Shown here: positions 35,160 to 43,939 of the stretch, in pieces
Layout: each line of letters opens with the position of its first letter
Position numbering within the stretch: position 1 is the stretch's first letter
Source: an uncultured Collinsella sp.
Lineage (GTDB): Bacteria > Actinomycetota > Coriobacteriia > Coriobacteriales > Coriobacteriaceae
Direction of reading: 5' to 3'
Assembly: GCA_902493375.1 (NCBI GenBank)
Contig: CABUPH010000009.1
Span: 15,675-79,674 of the forward strand
DNA length: 64,000 bases
The notes under the pieces: generated by a model
Seen by the model: only the letters and a program-made list of their open reading frames with translations
What the model was told of the DNA's origin: nothing
Database searches by the model: none
Program-made: the position numbers and the translations under genes

Positions 35160-35330
35160 GAATGCTCCCTTCAACATCAGGGGCGGGGTTTGACACCTCT
35201 GACATGGCGGAGTGCGAAGCGCCGGCCTACACCGGAAACGGGCCCTCTCCCGTCAACGCTTCACCAAAGGGACAAACCCTTTGAAGTGCGGCTTGGCGCC
35301 GCATGACGTCGGCGGACGAGGCGATGCGCC
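35160..35330 (-). other. Structured leader upstream of ssnA
   Basis: The 195-base gap upstream of ssnA holds several potential helices on the minus-strand RNA: GTCGGCGG/CCGCCGAC, GCGGC/GCCGC, AAGGG/CCCTT, and near the start TCAGAGG/CCCCTGA just before the ribosome site. It matches no riboswitch I can recognise. It could be the end of the permease transcript, a leader RNA, or both. Confidence 0.35.
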
Positions 35331-35354
35331 CGCCGACGAATAGCACCGAATTGG

Positions 35355-36749
35355 TTACTTCTTGCTCTCGGGCAAGACCAGATCCACGGCAGCGTCCTTG
35401 GCAGCATCGATGTGCTGAGCCACGACCGGCGTCTGCGGAAGGATCAGGTTAAGGACAATGGCCATGATGGCGGTGGGGGTCACGGCATTGGAGCCGATGA
35501 CGGTGGACACCCAGGCAGGCATACCCTCGCCGGCAAGGCAACCGCTGGCCATCCAGATACCCAGGCCAAAGACGACGGAGGTACCGACGATGGTGGTAGT
35601 GCGCTGCGTGAGGCCCTCGCGGGTGAACATGCGCACGCCGTTCATGGTGATGGTGCCAAAGACGCCGACGGTCGCGCCGCCGATGACGGGCTGCGGGATA
35701 GCGGAAAGGACGGCAGAGAGCTGCGGGAACAGACCGGCGATGGCAAAGACGGCCGCGATGATCACAAAGACCCACTTGTTGACGACCTTGTTGGAGCAGA
35801 TGATGCCCACGTTCTGGCCAAGGGCGCTGGTGGGAAGACCGCCCAGCAGGCCGCCGACCATAGAAGTGAGGCCCTGGGACACGATAGCGCCGGAGAGCTC
35901 GCGCTCGGTGGGCATACGGTCGATGGAGCCCAGGCAGGCGGCGGAGACGTCACCGATAACCTGGATGGCAACCATGGGGAACACGACGGCGAGGGTAATG
36001 CAGACCTCGGGATCAAACTCGAGCGCGTAGGGCATGAGCTTGGGAAGGGCGAAGACCTGAGCGGTGGCGACGCTGGAGAAGTCGATCATGCCAAAGGGGA
36101 TGGAGACGATCATGCCAACGATCATGCCAAAGAACACGGATCCCAGCTTGAGCGTGCCCTTGCCAAAGTTGGCGAGCGCAAAGACCACGGCGAAGGTGAT
36201 AAGAGCGACGCACCAGGCCTGCGGGGTACCCCACAGCGGCGTACCCATACCGCCGGCCATATACTTGACGGCCGTGGGATACAGCGAAACGCCGATGGAG
36301 AAGATGACCGTACCGGTCACGACGGGCGGGAACAGCCACTTGATCTTGCTGTAGGCCAGACCAAAGAGGACCGCGACGGCGCCGCCGACGATCTCGCCGC
36401 CCAGCAGCGCACCAAAGCTAAAACCCGAGGCACCCATGGCCTGCAGGGCCGGCAGGAACGCGAACGAAACGCCCATGACGATGGGCAGGCCGCCGCCGAT
36501 GCGACGGAAGGGAGCGAAGGCCTGAAGGGCCGTATCGATCGCCGAAAGAATGAGGGCGACCTGGATGATGTCGGTGCTCTGCTGGCTATTAAAGCCGTAG
36601 ACGCCGGCCATGATGACCGCCGGGGTAATGATGCCGGCAAACGATGCCAGTACGTGTTGAAGGGCACACGGGATCATTTCCTTAACGGGAGGCATGCCTT
36701 CGCGAGTGAACAGGGCTTCAGTGCCGTTCGTAACCGTCTCCTGGGTCAT
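35355..36749 (-). CDS. NCS2-family purine permease (second copy)
   Basis: 464 residues, polytopic, with LGQNVGIICSNKVVNK as the conserved NCS2 substrate segment and a C-terminal amphipathic tail (VAQHIDAAKDAAVDLVLPESKK). It is related to but clearly distinct from the permease at 14336. It is the first gene of the permease-ssnA-ygfK-ferredoxin-XDH block. A YgfU/UacT-like role in urate or xanthine uptake is likely, but substrate is not readable. Confidence 0.9.
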   Translation of the reverse strand: MTQETVTNGTEALFTREGMPPVKEMIPCALQHVLASFAGIITPAVIMAGVYGFNSQQSTDIIQVALILSAIDTALQAFAPFRRIGGGLPIVMGVSFAFLPALQAMGASGFSFGALLGGEIVGGAVAVLFGLAYSKIKWLFPPVVTGTVIFSIGVSLYPTAVKYMAGGMGTPLWGTPQAWCVALITFAVVFALANFGKGTLKLGSVFFGMIVGMIVSIPFGMIDFSSVATAQVFALPKLMPYALEFDPEVCITLAVVFPMVAIQVIGDVSAACLGSIDRMPTERELSGAIVSQGLTSMVGGLLGGLPTSALGQNVGIICSNKVVNKWVFVIIAAVFAIAGLFPQLSAVLSAIPQPVIGGATVGVFGTITMNGVRMFTREGLTQRTTTIVGTSVVFGLGIWMASGCLAGEGMPAWVSTVIGSNAVTPTAIMAIVLNLILPQTPVVAQHIDAAKDAAVDLVLPESKK

Positions 36750-36836
36750 TTGACCACCAATCCTCGAAGTAGTTGTTTTCGCATCTAACGCTCTATTGTG
36801 ACGCAGTGCGGGGTTGAGGTTGTGCCTTCATTGCAT

Positions 36837-36865
36837 ATCGTATTAAAGATGATTCTCATTCTCAA
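36837..36865 (-). promoter_or_regulatory. Putative promoter of the permease-ssnA-ygfK-XDH block
   Basis: On the minus strand TTGAGA (36865-36860), a 17-base spacer and TACGAT (36842-36837) match the -35 in 5 of 6 and the -10 in 4 of 6 positions. The divergent gap 36750-37101 (352 bases) is much more AT-rich than its surroundings. It also holds TGGTCAA twice (about 27 bases apart, near 36936-36970), possible half-sites for the divergent regulator. Nothing else is recognised there. Confidence 0.45.
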
Positions 36866-37101
36866 TAATAATTTTTTGTTATCAGACTATTCTTCAGCTG
36901 AAATTACGCATTTCCGCAGGTCAGGAAAGTGTCTGGTCAAAATAACATCTAACATTTCTTTTGGTCAACCGTTTACCGCTAAATTCCTACCGTTCGTCTG
37001 CATTACGCAATGTACCTGCGGATATACGAGATGATGGGCAGCGTGTTACCATGATAAAAAATTGTTATGAACATTTCCGATTTCACCCAAAGGAGTTGCC
37101 C

Positions 37102-37758
37102 GTGAACGAGACCGTACGTCGCTTTTTGCCGATGGTCGATTTTCTGGAGCAGATACTCGGCAAAAACAGCGAAATCGTGCTGCACGATTTCTCGGATCCC
37201 GACCACGCCATCGTTGATATTCGCAACGGCATCGTGAGCGGCCGCAAGGTCGGCGGTCCCGCCACCGATCTGGCACTCAAGATCATGCACGACGCCAAGT
37301 ATCGCGACCTGCCGTTTATTACGGGCTACGAGGGGCGCGGTGCCGGCGGCAAGACGTTGGAGTCAGCGACGTACTTTATCCGCGAGAATGACGAGATCGT
37401 CGGTATGCTCTGCGTCAACACCGACCTCTCGACCGTGCGCTCCATCAACGCCATGGCGCAGCAGCTCATGGCGTGCTTCGACGCGGCGCCGACGCGCACG
37501 GAGCCCGCCCCTATCGAGGTCGAAAGCCTTTCGGAGTCCACACAGGAGCTCATCGACCGCAGCATTGCCGAGTTGCTGAGCGCGCGCGGGCTGGATGTAG
37601 CGTCGCTTGGTCAGAGCGACCGCGTGGACGTCATTCGCCACCTCAACGGCAACGGGGTGTTCATGCTCAAGGGCGCCGTGGCCTGCGCCGCCACCGCGCT
37701 GGGTATCTCGGAGCCCAGCGTCTACCGCTACCTGCAAAAAGTTCGCAAGGAGGGCTAA
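37102..37758 (+). CDS. YheO-type PAS/HTH transcriptional regulator (second copy)
   Basis: 218 residues. PAS_6/YheO-like N-terminal domain with GKNSEIVLHDFSDPDHAIV, GIVSGRKVGGP and IVGMLCVNTD. C-terminal HTH_22-type domain with RVDVIRHLNGNGVFMLKGAVACAATALGISEPSVYRYLQ. The start is GTG at 37102, seven bases after AAAGGAG; longer in-frame starts lack a ribosome site. It is divergent from the second NCS2 permease and likely controls that block in response to a purine-related ligand (inference). Confidence 0.85.
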   Translation: MNETVRRFLPMVDFLEQILGKNSEIVLHDFSDPDHAIVDIRNGIVSGRKVGGPATDLALKIMHDAKYRDLPFITGYEGRGAGGKTLESATYFIRENDEIVGMLCVNTDLSTVRSINAMAQQLMACFDAAPTRTEPAPIEVESLSESTQELIDRSIAELLSARGLDVASLGQSDRVDVIRHLNGNGVFMLKGAVACAATALGISEPSVYRYLQKVRKEG

Positions 37759-37802
37759 CGGGCAACATGAAGCGCGGCTCCACAAGCGATCCGTCACTTA
37801 AC

Positions 37803-37837
37803 AAAAGACCCTGCAGCTCGCGCTGCAGGGTCTTTTT
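37803..37837. terminator. Bidirectional terminator between the regulator and ridA
   Basis: A perfect 12-bp stem AGACCCTGCAGC with a 4-base loop has a T-run on each strand (TTTTT on plus, TTTT on minus). It serves the plus-strand regulator and the minus-strand ridA, which meet tail to tail. Confidence 0.9.
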
Positions 37838-37866
37838 GCATGTCATGTTTAGTTGTGGCCAACGCC

Positions 37867-38244
37867 TTAGAGAGCGGCAACGACCTCGATCTCGACCAGA
37901 CCGCCAGCCGGAAGGGCAGCAACCTGGAAGGCGCTGCGCGCGGGGAACGGGGCCTCGAACTTGGAGGCGTAGATCTCGTTCACGGCGGCGAAGTCGGCGA
38001 TGTCGGCCAGGTAGACCGTGGTCTTGACGACATCGGCAAAGGTGGCGCCGGCAGCAGACAGCAGGGCCTCGACGTTAGCAAGGGACTGCTTAGCCTGGGC
38101 CTCGACGCCCTCGGGCATCTTGCCAGTTGCGGGGTCGATGCCCAGCTGGCCGGACAGGAACACCATGTTGCCGGTCTGGATGCCGGGGGAATACGGTCCG
38201 ATGGCTGCGGGTGCGTTATCGGAAGACACGACGGTCTTGCTCAT
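37867..38244 (-). CDS. ridA: RidA-family enamine/imine deaminase
   Basis: 125 residues. Family motifs IGPYSPGI, VFLSGQLGIDPATG and the catalytic Arg in FPARSAFQVAALP are present. RidA hydrolyses reactive enamines such as 2-aminoacrylate that PLP lyases release. YgeX of this locus produces exactly such an intermediate, so ridA probably belongs functionally to the purine pathway. The ATG at 38244 follows AAGGAG. The frame is open 62 codons further but without similarity. It lies tail-to-tail with the regulator at 37102. Confidence 0.92.
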   Translation of the reverse strand: MSKTVVSSDNAPAAIGPYSPGIQTGNMVFLSGQLGIDPATGKMPEGVEAQAKQSLANVEALLSAAGATFADVVKTTVYLADIADFAAVNEIYASKFEAPFPARSAFQVAALPAGGLVEIEVVAAL

Positions 38245-38543
38245 GCTTTTCTCCTTACAATCAAATAGAGAGCGTGAGCGCGGCGTTCGCACCGGGAGGC
38301 ACAGTTCGGTCTGAACACCGCGCTTGATTGGGATAGTACTCAAGGTTTCTGTTTGATGCAAGAATATTATCAGCTTGCGAGAATATTTTATCGCCCAACG
38401 GTTTCCCCGAACCGCTGAACGGTTCTCCACGGGGTCAGCCAGCCCAAGCTGCTGAAGACTTTATCCTGCTTGGAGCACGGACATCGCCTGCCACGACGGC
38501 ACCACTATACTTTTGAATATCTGAGCATTTTGAAAGGCAGGAT

Positions 38544-41039
38544 ATGACCGCAACCGCCAGTCGAACCACCAACCGCAGACCCGAGCTTTTAGCGCCCGCC
38601 GGAGGGGCCGAGCCCTTTGCCGCCGCACTCGCCGCGGGGGCAGACGCCATCTATTGCGGCATGGGTAGCTTCAACGCCCGCCGCAAGGCAACCAACTTTA
38701 CCGACGAGGCCTTTGAGCAAGCCTGCCGCGCCGCGCATCTAGCCGGGTCGCGCGTCTACGTCACGGTAAACATCGTCATCAAGCAGTCCGAGATGAGCGA
38801 TGCGCTGCAACTCATCCATCGCTGCTCCACGCTGGGCGCCGATGCCTTCATTATCCAGGACTGGGGTCTGTTCTTTGAGGTCAAGCGCGCCATGCCCGGC
38901 ATCGAGACGCACATCTCGACCCAGGCGAACATCCATGATGACCGCGGAACGCTTTGGTGCCGCGAGCAGGGCGCCGACCGCGTGACCCTCTCGCGCGAGC
39001 TCTCCATCGACGAGATCGCCGCCATCCACGACGCCGCACCCGATGTGGACCTCGAGGTCTTTAGCCACGGTGCCATCTGCTTTTGCTACTCGGGTCTGTG
39101 CCTGCTTTCGAGCTTTGCCATGGCGGGCCGCTCGGCCAACCGCGGCATGTGCGCTCAGCCCTGTCGCCTGCCTTACGAGCTGATCGACGAGAGCGGCCGC
39201 TCGCTCTCCCCTGCCGGTCGCGAGCGCGCGCTATGCCCGCGCGACACCAATACCTCGCAACTCGTTCGTCGCCTGTATGACGCCGGCGCCGCATCGCTCA
39301 AGCTCGAAGGCCGCATGAAGGCCCCCGATTACGTGTACTCCATCGTCGACGTGTATCGTCATCAGATTGATGACATGCTGGCCGATGTTTCGACCTCCAA
39401 GGATGAAGAGGCGGCCCGCCAGCGCCAGCTCAAGCGCTGCTTTAACCGCGACTTCACGCACGCCTACCAGGATGGCACCTCGGGCGACGAGATGATGAGC
39501 TACGAGCGCTCCAACAACCGCGGCCAGATTGTGGGCACGGTGCTGGGCAGCCGTCTGGCCAACCGCGATGTACGCGGACTCAAGCCCGACGATCGCCGTC
39601 GCCGTGCCGCCATCGCCCGCATTGAGCTGTTTGAGCCCGTGGGCAAGGGCGACTTGTTGGAACTTCGCCACGACGACGAGTTCGATCAGTTCCTAACCAC
39701 TATCGCTACCGATGATGCCGCTGCCGGCGATGTCATCGAGTGTCGCGTGCCCCGTAGCATGCCCGAGGGCTGCCGCGTGCGCGTGATTCGAAGCCAGCGC
39801 GCCATTGACGCCGCCGGCGCCGCGCTCAAGCGCGATGTGCTGCGCCGCCGCGCCGTAGACGTGTCCGTTGTGGCGCGTCTGGGCGAGCCGTTTGCCGTTA
39901 CGCTCACCTGTTGCGACGATCCTTCGCTTACGGCCACGGCCACGGGCTTTACCGTCGAGGCTGCCAAGACCCGCGCCGTCGAGGCATCCGATCTGGTTGA
40001 GCACGTCGGGCGCATGGGCTCCTCTCCCTTTGAGGCCGCAAGCTTTGACGTTTCGCTCGACGCCGGCTGCGGCATGGGCTTCTCCGCCGTGCACAAGGTG
40101 CGCGCTGCCGCTTGCAAGGCGCTCGAGGAGGCCATTCTGGCACCGTATGACGAGCGCGCCCGCACGCTCGAGCTGCCGGCGGTTGTTAGCAGTGATTCCC
40201 GCCCCGCGCCCGAGCACTACCGCGATGAGCCGCAGATCTGCGCCACCGTCACCTCGCTCGAAGCCGCCGAGGCAGCGCGCGTGGAGGGCGCAACGCGCAT
40301 CTATATGACCACCGACGCGCTCGATGCGGCCGAACTCTCCCCCGCCGATGCGTTTGAGCAGGGCATTGTACCCGTGCTCGATGAGGTCTGCCGCGGCGTT
40401 GACCACGTACGCGTTGACCCGTGGGTTGTTGCCGGCGCCACGGTCGCTATCGGCAACATCTCTGAGCTTGCCCTGGCCGCCCAGGTTGGCGCCACGGCCG
40501 AGATTCGCTCTTGCCTGCCGGTGCACAACACGCCCTGCATGGAGGCGCTTGCCGAGCGCGGAGCCGGTGCGTTTTGGCTCTCGCCCGAGATCACACTCGA
40601 CGAGATTGTCTCGCTCGGCGCCGCCGCGCCCGCGGCTCTGGGCATCACCGTCTTTGGCCGCCCGCGCGTTATGACGAGCGAGCACTGCATCCTGCAGGTG
40701 GCCAATGGCTGCATCCACGATTGCGCCAACTGCCGTCTGCGCACCCGCAAGCTGTCGCTCAAAAATATCGACGGCAAGGTCATGCCAGTGCGTACCGATA
40801 TCCACGGCCGCTCACGCCTGTACGACGCCTACCCCATCGACCTCACGCCGCAGGTACCGCAGTTGCTCGACGCCGGCGTCCGTCATCTTATGGTCGACGA
40901 AACCCTGCTCGAGGCCGATGAGATTGGCCGTGCCGTCGCTCGCGTCCGTCGCGCCGTCGAGGCGGCTCAAGCCGGCCGTAAGCCCGCCGCCCGCCTGCGC
41001 GGCGCCACCTCGGGCTGCATGTTTGTGGGAATCAGTTAA
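38544..41039 (+). CDS. U32-family protein, RlhA-like
   Basis: 831 residues. The N-terminal U32 domain starts ELLAPAGGAEPFAAALAAGADAIYCG. The Cys signature CFCYSGLCLLSS followed by NRGMCAQPC (about 172-206) can hold an iron-sulfur cluster. The middle is DUF3656-like, and the C-terminus has CIHDCANCRLRT. This layout and length fit RlhA, which hydroxylates C2501 of 23S rRNA, rather than a protease. The symbol is withheld because other U32 proteins share the first domain. ATG follows AAAGGCAGGAT. A pseudouridine synthase follows 15 bases later, which fits an rRNA-modification operon. Confidence 0.8.
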   Translation: MTATASRTTNRRPELLAPAGGAEPFAAALAAGADAIYCGMGSFNARRKATNFTDEAFEQACRAAHLAGSRVYVTVNIVIKQSEMSDALQLIHRCSTLGADAFIIQDWGLFFEVKRAMPGIETHISTQANIHDDRGTLWCREQGADRVTLSRELSIDEIAAIHDAAPDVDLEVFSHGAICFCYSGLCLLSSFAMAGRSANRGMCAQPCRLPYELIDESGRSLSPAGRERALCPRDTNTSQLVRRLYDAGAASLKLEGRMKAPDYVYSIVDVYRHQIDDMLADVSTSKDEEAARQRQLKRCFNRDFTHAYQDGTSGDEMMSYERSNNRGQIVGTVLGSRLANRDVRGLKPDDRRRRAAIARIELFEPVGKGDLLELRHDDEFDQFLTTIATDDAAAGDVIECRVPRSMPEGCRVRVIRSQRAIDAAGAALKRDVLRRRAVDVSVVARLGEPFAVTLTCCDDPSLTATATGFTVEAAKTRAVEASDLVEHVGRMGSSPFEAASFDVSLDAGCGMGFSAVHKVRAAACKALEEAILAPYDERARTLELPAVVSSDSRPAPEHYRDEPQICATVTSLEAAEAARVEGATRIYMTTDALDAAELSPADAFEQGIVPVLDEVCRGVDHVRVDPWVVAGATVAIGNISELALAAQVGATAEIRSCLPVHNTPCMEALAERGAGAFWLSPEITLDEIVSLGAAAPAALGITVFGRPRVMTSEHCILQVANGCIHDCANCRLRTRKLSLKNIDGKVMPVRTDIHGRSRLYDAYPIDLTPQVPQLLDAGVRHLMVDETLLEADEIGRAVARVRRAVEAAQAGRKPAARLRGATSGCMFVGIS

Positions 41040-41054
41040 CCGAAAGGCTTACAC

Positions 41055-41714
41055 GTGAACGAAGAACCTCAAGTCCTCTACTGCGACGCCTGGCTCATGG
41101 CCATCGACAAGCCCGCCGGCATGATTGTCCACGGCGACGGCACCGGCGAGCGCACGCTCACCGACTACGCCAGCGACCTGCTGCTGGCGATGGGCGACGG
41201 CTTTGCCGCGACCGACATGCAGCCGCTCAATCGCCTGGACCGTGACACCACCGGCGTGGTGCTGTTCTCGCTCGACAAGCAGACGCAGCCCGCCTTTGAC
41301 CAGATGATTATCGACCACGCGTTCGAAAAGCACTATCTGGCGCTCGCCGAGGGCAAGATCGACTGGAACGAGAAGCTCATCGACAAGCCCATCGCCCGCG
41401 ACCGCCACGATAGCCGCAAGATGCGCGTTGGCGCCAGCGGCAAGCCGTCTCAGACGCGCGTGAAGGTGCTCAAGCGCCTTAAGAGCCGCCGAGGCCTTCC
41501 CGCGCGTTCGTATATCGATGTCGAGTTGCTCACCGGCCGTAAGCACCAAATCCGTGTGCATCTGGCGAGCGAGCATCATCCCCTGGTTGGCGACGACCTG
41601 TACGGAACGCCGCGCCCCTGCGGCCTGATGCTCCACGCCCACAGCGTGTCCTTCACGCATCCCGTAACCGGCGAGCACATCCACATAGAAGCCCCCTGCC
41701 CCTGGGAGCCCTAA
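41055..41714 (+). CDS. RluA-family pseudouridine synthase
   Basis: 219 residues. The catalytic aspartate is in LNRLDRDTTGVVLFS, and the family's VLTGRKHQIRVHL-type segment is seen as LLTGRKHQIRVHLA. There is no N-terminal S4 domain. The start is GTG at 41055 after AAAGG. Target uridine (23S rRNA or tRNA) cannot be determined. Co-transcribed with the U32 gene. Confidence 0.88.
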   Translation: MNEEPQVLYCDAWLMAIDKPAGMIVHGDGTGERTLTDYASDLLLAMGDGFAATDMQPLNRLDRDTTGVVLFSLDKQTQPAFDQMIIDHAFEKHYLALAEGKIDWNEKLIDKPIARDRHDSRKMRVGASGKPSQTRVKVLKRLKSRRGLPARSYIDVELLTGRKHQIRVHLASEHHPLVGDDLYGTPRPCGLMLHAHSVSFTHPVTGEHIHIEAPCPWEP

Positions 41715-41753
41715 AACCTGCCGAAAAGGGACAGGTTTATTTTGGCAGGTTTT
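41713..41753. repeat. REP-like inverted repeat after the pseudouridine synthase gene
   Basis: AAAACCTGCC and GGCAGGTTTT flank a centre that contains AAAGGGACAGGTTT. It belongs to the GGGACAG-core palindrome family of this window and begins at the gene's stop codon. Confidence 0.65.
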
Positions 41754-41767
41754 ATCTGGACAAACGT

Positions 41768-41809
41768 CAAAACCACCACATAGGTTCCTACCCCTTCGCG
41801 GTGGTTTTG
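41768..41809. terminator. Probable bidirectional terminator between convergent genes
   Basis: CAAAACCACC pairs with GGTGGTTTTG across a 22-base loop between the plus-strand pseudouridine synthase and the minus-strand deoR-type gene. The T-runs are within the stem, so efficiency is uncertain. Confidence 0.5.
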
Positions 41810-41830
41810 GCGCTTGCCCGTCCCCTGCTG

Positions 41831-42577
41831 TTAGACCGTGATGACGTTGTCCATTGCCCGGTACTTGGCGGGGACATCGCCTGCGGTAATAATCGTTGCG
41901 TCGCGGAAGTCCGCAAACTTGACGGGCGCCACCATGCCAAATTTACTGGCGTCCGAGATTACGAAGCGCTTGGCCGTATGGCGCATCGAGATACGCTTTA
42001 CTTGCGCCTCCTCGATATCGGGCGCTGTGAAGCCCTGCTCGGCGGCAATGCCGTTAGAGCCCCAAAAGCCACAGTTGAAGTTGTAGCGGTCTAAGGTTGC
42101 CAAGGCATCGGGGCCAACGAGCGCCTCGGTCTCGGGTTTGAGCTCGCCGCCCAGCACCACGGTACGCATGCCGCGCAAAGCAAGGCGTTGAGCATGGAGC
42201 ACGGAATCGGTCACATAGGTGACATCTTCAAGGTGTGGAAGATGCTCGATGAGCCTGAGCGTCGTCGAGCCCGAGTCGATGTATACAAAGCTCTCAGGCT
42301 CCACAAGCGCCGCCGCACGGGCGCAGATACGCTCCTTGTCATCGTTATGGAGGTCGCTGCGCTCATTAAGCGTTAGGTCGCGCGTCACGTGCGCGCGCTC
42401 AAGACTCGTCGCCCCACCGTGGACCTTGGCGATGCGGTGCGCTCGATCGAGCGTCTGCAGGTCGCGCCGAATGGTAGACGCCGTCACGCCCAGGGCCTCA
42501 GCAAGCTCCGGCACGGTAACCGAGCCGGCCTGCTGAACCATCGACACGATCGCGTTGAGCCTATCTTCCGCTAGCAT
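41831..42577 (-). CDS. DeoR/GlpR-family transcriptional regulator
   Basis: 248 residues. The N-terminal DeoR HTH covers about residues 5-57 (VTVPELAEALGVTASTIRRDLQTLD, then HGGA). The C-terminal sugar-phosphate sensor domain carries YIDSGSTTLRLIEHL, GGELKPETEALVGP and GSNGIAAEQGFTAPD. It probably controls a sugar or polyol pathway with the oxidoreductase upstream, from which it is separated by 3 bases. Confidence 0.9.
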   Translation of the reverse strand: MLAEDRLNAIVSMVQQAGSVTVPELAEALGVTASTIRRDLQTLDRAHRIAKVHGGATSLERAHVTRDLTLNERSDLHNDDKERICARAAALVEPESFVYIDSGSTTLRLIEHLPHLEDVTYVTDSVLHAQRLALRGMRTVVLGGELKPETEALVGPDALATLDRYNFNCGFWGSNGIAAEQGFTAPDIEEAQVKRISMRHTAKRFVISDASKFGMVAPVKFADFRDATIITAGDVPAKYRAMDNVITV

Positions 42578-42580
42578 CGC

Positions 42581-43660
42581 TTACTCCTCCTCGGGGTACA
42601 CGACTCCCCAGTCGGCGCGAAGCTTGGTCATAAGCTTCATAACATCAGAAGCATAATCCAGCAGCTCGCGCTTAGAGTCGTCGCCGGCAACGGCCTTCTC
42701 AAGATCGGCCATCTCATAGCAAAGGGCGTAAGCCTCGGTGCCGGCGTGGACCTCCTCGCGGTGGCCGTCCGCAGTCCACACGATGGTCGCGTGATCGGCG
42801 CGCGGATACTCGTTGACCTCGATATAGCACTTATCGAAGCTAATAATCGAGCGCTTGGGTTGCTTGGAGTGGAGCGTGAGGCTCACAACACCCAGCTGCT
42901 GCTCGGCATTACGGCAGACGATGCCGCCCGCAACGTCAACACCGGTCTCACAGGTGTTGCCCAACGAAACGACCTCAATGGGCTGGCTTGCCATAAAAAG
43001 ACGCATGACGGACAGGGCATAGACGCCAATGTCGAGCATGGCACCGCCAGCAAGGTTGCGGTTGTAGAAGCGATTGGTCAGATCGCCGTACTCCTTGTAG
43101 CTACCAAAGTTGAGCTGGGCGAGGTTCATGCGACCAAACTCGCCGGCACCCATGCGACGGCGCAGCTCTTGATACAAGGGCATATGAAGCACCGTGGTGG
43201 CGTCCATGAGGACCACGTTTTGCTCGTCGGCAATGGCACGTGCCTCGTCGAGCTCGGCTGAGTTAAGGGTAATAGCCTTCTCGCAGAGCACGTGCTTGCC
43301 AGCCGCCAGAGCGGCGCGCAGGTAGGTGATATGCGTGTTATGCGGGGTGGTGATATAGACTGCGTCAATGTTCGGATCGGCATAGAGGTCCTCGACCGTG
43401 TCATAGACCTTCTCGATGCCATACTGCTCGGCAAAAGCTTGAGCCTTGGACAGCGTGCGGTTGGCGACGCCCGCAAGCTTGCGACCGGCAAAAGCGAGAG
43501 ACTGGGCCATCTGGTTGGCGATAACGCCGCACCCGATCACAGCCCAACGAAGCTCGGGAGCCGTAAAGATATCATCGGGGAATGGCTTGTCCTGGACCGA
43601 AGCGAACGCTGCTTTTGCGGCTGCCGCGGAGTCGAGTGGAGCCTGCTTGGAATCTGCCAT
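42581..43660 (-). CDS. Gfo/Idh/MocA-family oxidoreductase
   Basis: 359 residues. The N-terminal NAD(P)-binding motif is WAVIGCGVIANQMAQSLAFAG. The catalytic lysine is in CEKAITLNSAELDEA, and the C-terminal dehydrogenase fold has MLDIGVYALSVMRL. Substrates in this family are mostly sugars, inositols or dihydrodiols; the one used here is unknown. The ATG at 43660 follows AGGAGGCACAT. It forms a two-gene unit with the DeoR regulator. Confidence 0.88.
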   Translation of the reverse strand: MADSKQAPLDSAAAAKAAFASVQDKPFPDDIFTAPELRWAVIGCGVIANQMAQSLAFAGRKLAGVANRTLSKAQAFAEQYGIEKVYDTVEDLYADPNIDAVYITTPHNTHITYLRAALAAGKHVLCEKAITLNSAELDEARAIADEQNVVLMDATTVLHMPLYQELRRRMGAGEFGRMNLAQLNFGSYKEYGDLTNRFYNRNLAGGAMLDIGVYALSVMRLFMASQPIEVVSLGNTCETGVDVAGGIVCRNAEQQLGVVSLTLHSKQPKRSIISFDKCYIEVNEYPRADHATIVWTADGHREEVHAGTEAYALCYEMADLEKAVAGDDSKRELLDYASDVMKLMTKLRADWGVVYPEEE

Positions 43661-43790
43661 ATGTGCCTCCTGAATCATCGTAAGTCCTTCATTTCTAACA
43701 ACCCTATATTCGCACAATTGCGCGCGTATCTGCTCGTGTTTGCGTGTTTATTTGCTTATCGGTCATTATTTAGCCATAGTTGACAGATGT

Positions 43791-43818
43791 TTGCGCGGTT
43801 ATGCGTATTATCGCGCAA
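43791..43818. promoter_or_regulatory. Operator-like inverted repeat upstream of the Gfo/Idh-deoR unit
   Basis: TTGCGCG and CGCGCAA are separated by 14 bases, about 130 bases upstream of the oxidoreductase start. More ATGCGCG words lie close by. The DeoR-type regulator is a plausible binder (inference). Confidence 0.4.
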
Positions 43819-43939
43819 GGCTATGCGCGTAAATGCGCACGGGACGATCCTTGTGAAACATAAAGGGGCGGAACACCAAAGCCCTAAAAGACAGAGCCAG
43901 CTGTATTACTTCACCCCTCTGGGGGCACCAGACATCAAA

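Noticed and set aside
36849..36870. Possible Fur box (TGAGAATGAGAATC-like)
   Set aside because: The match is loose and overlaps the promoter of a purine permease; AT-rich sequence makes chance matches likely.
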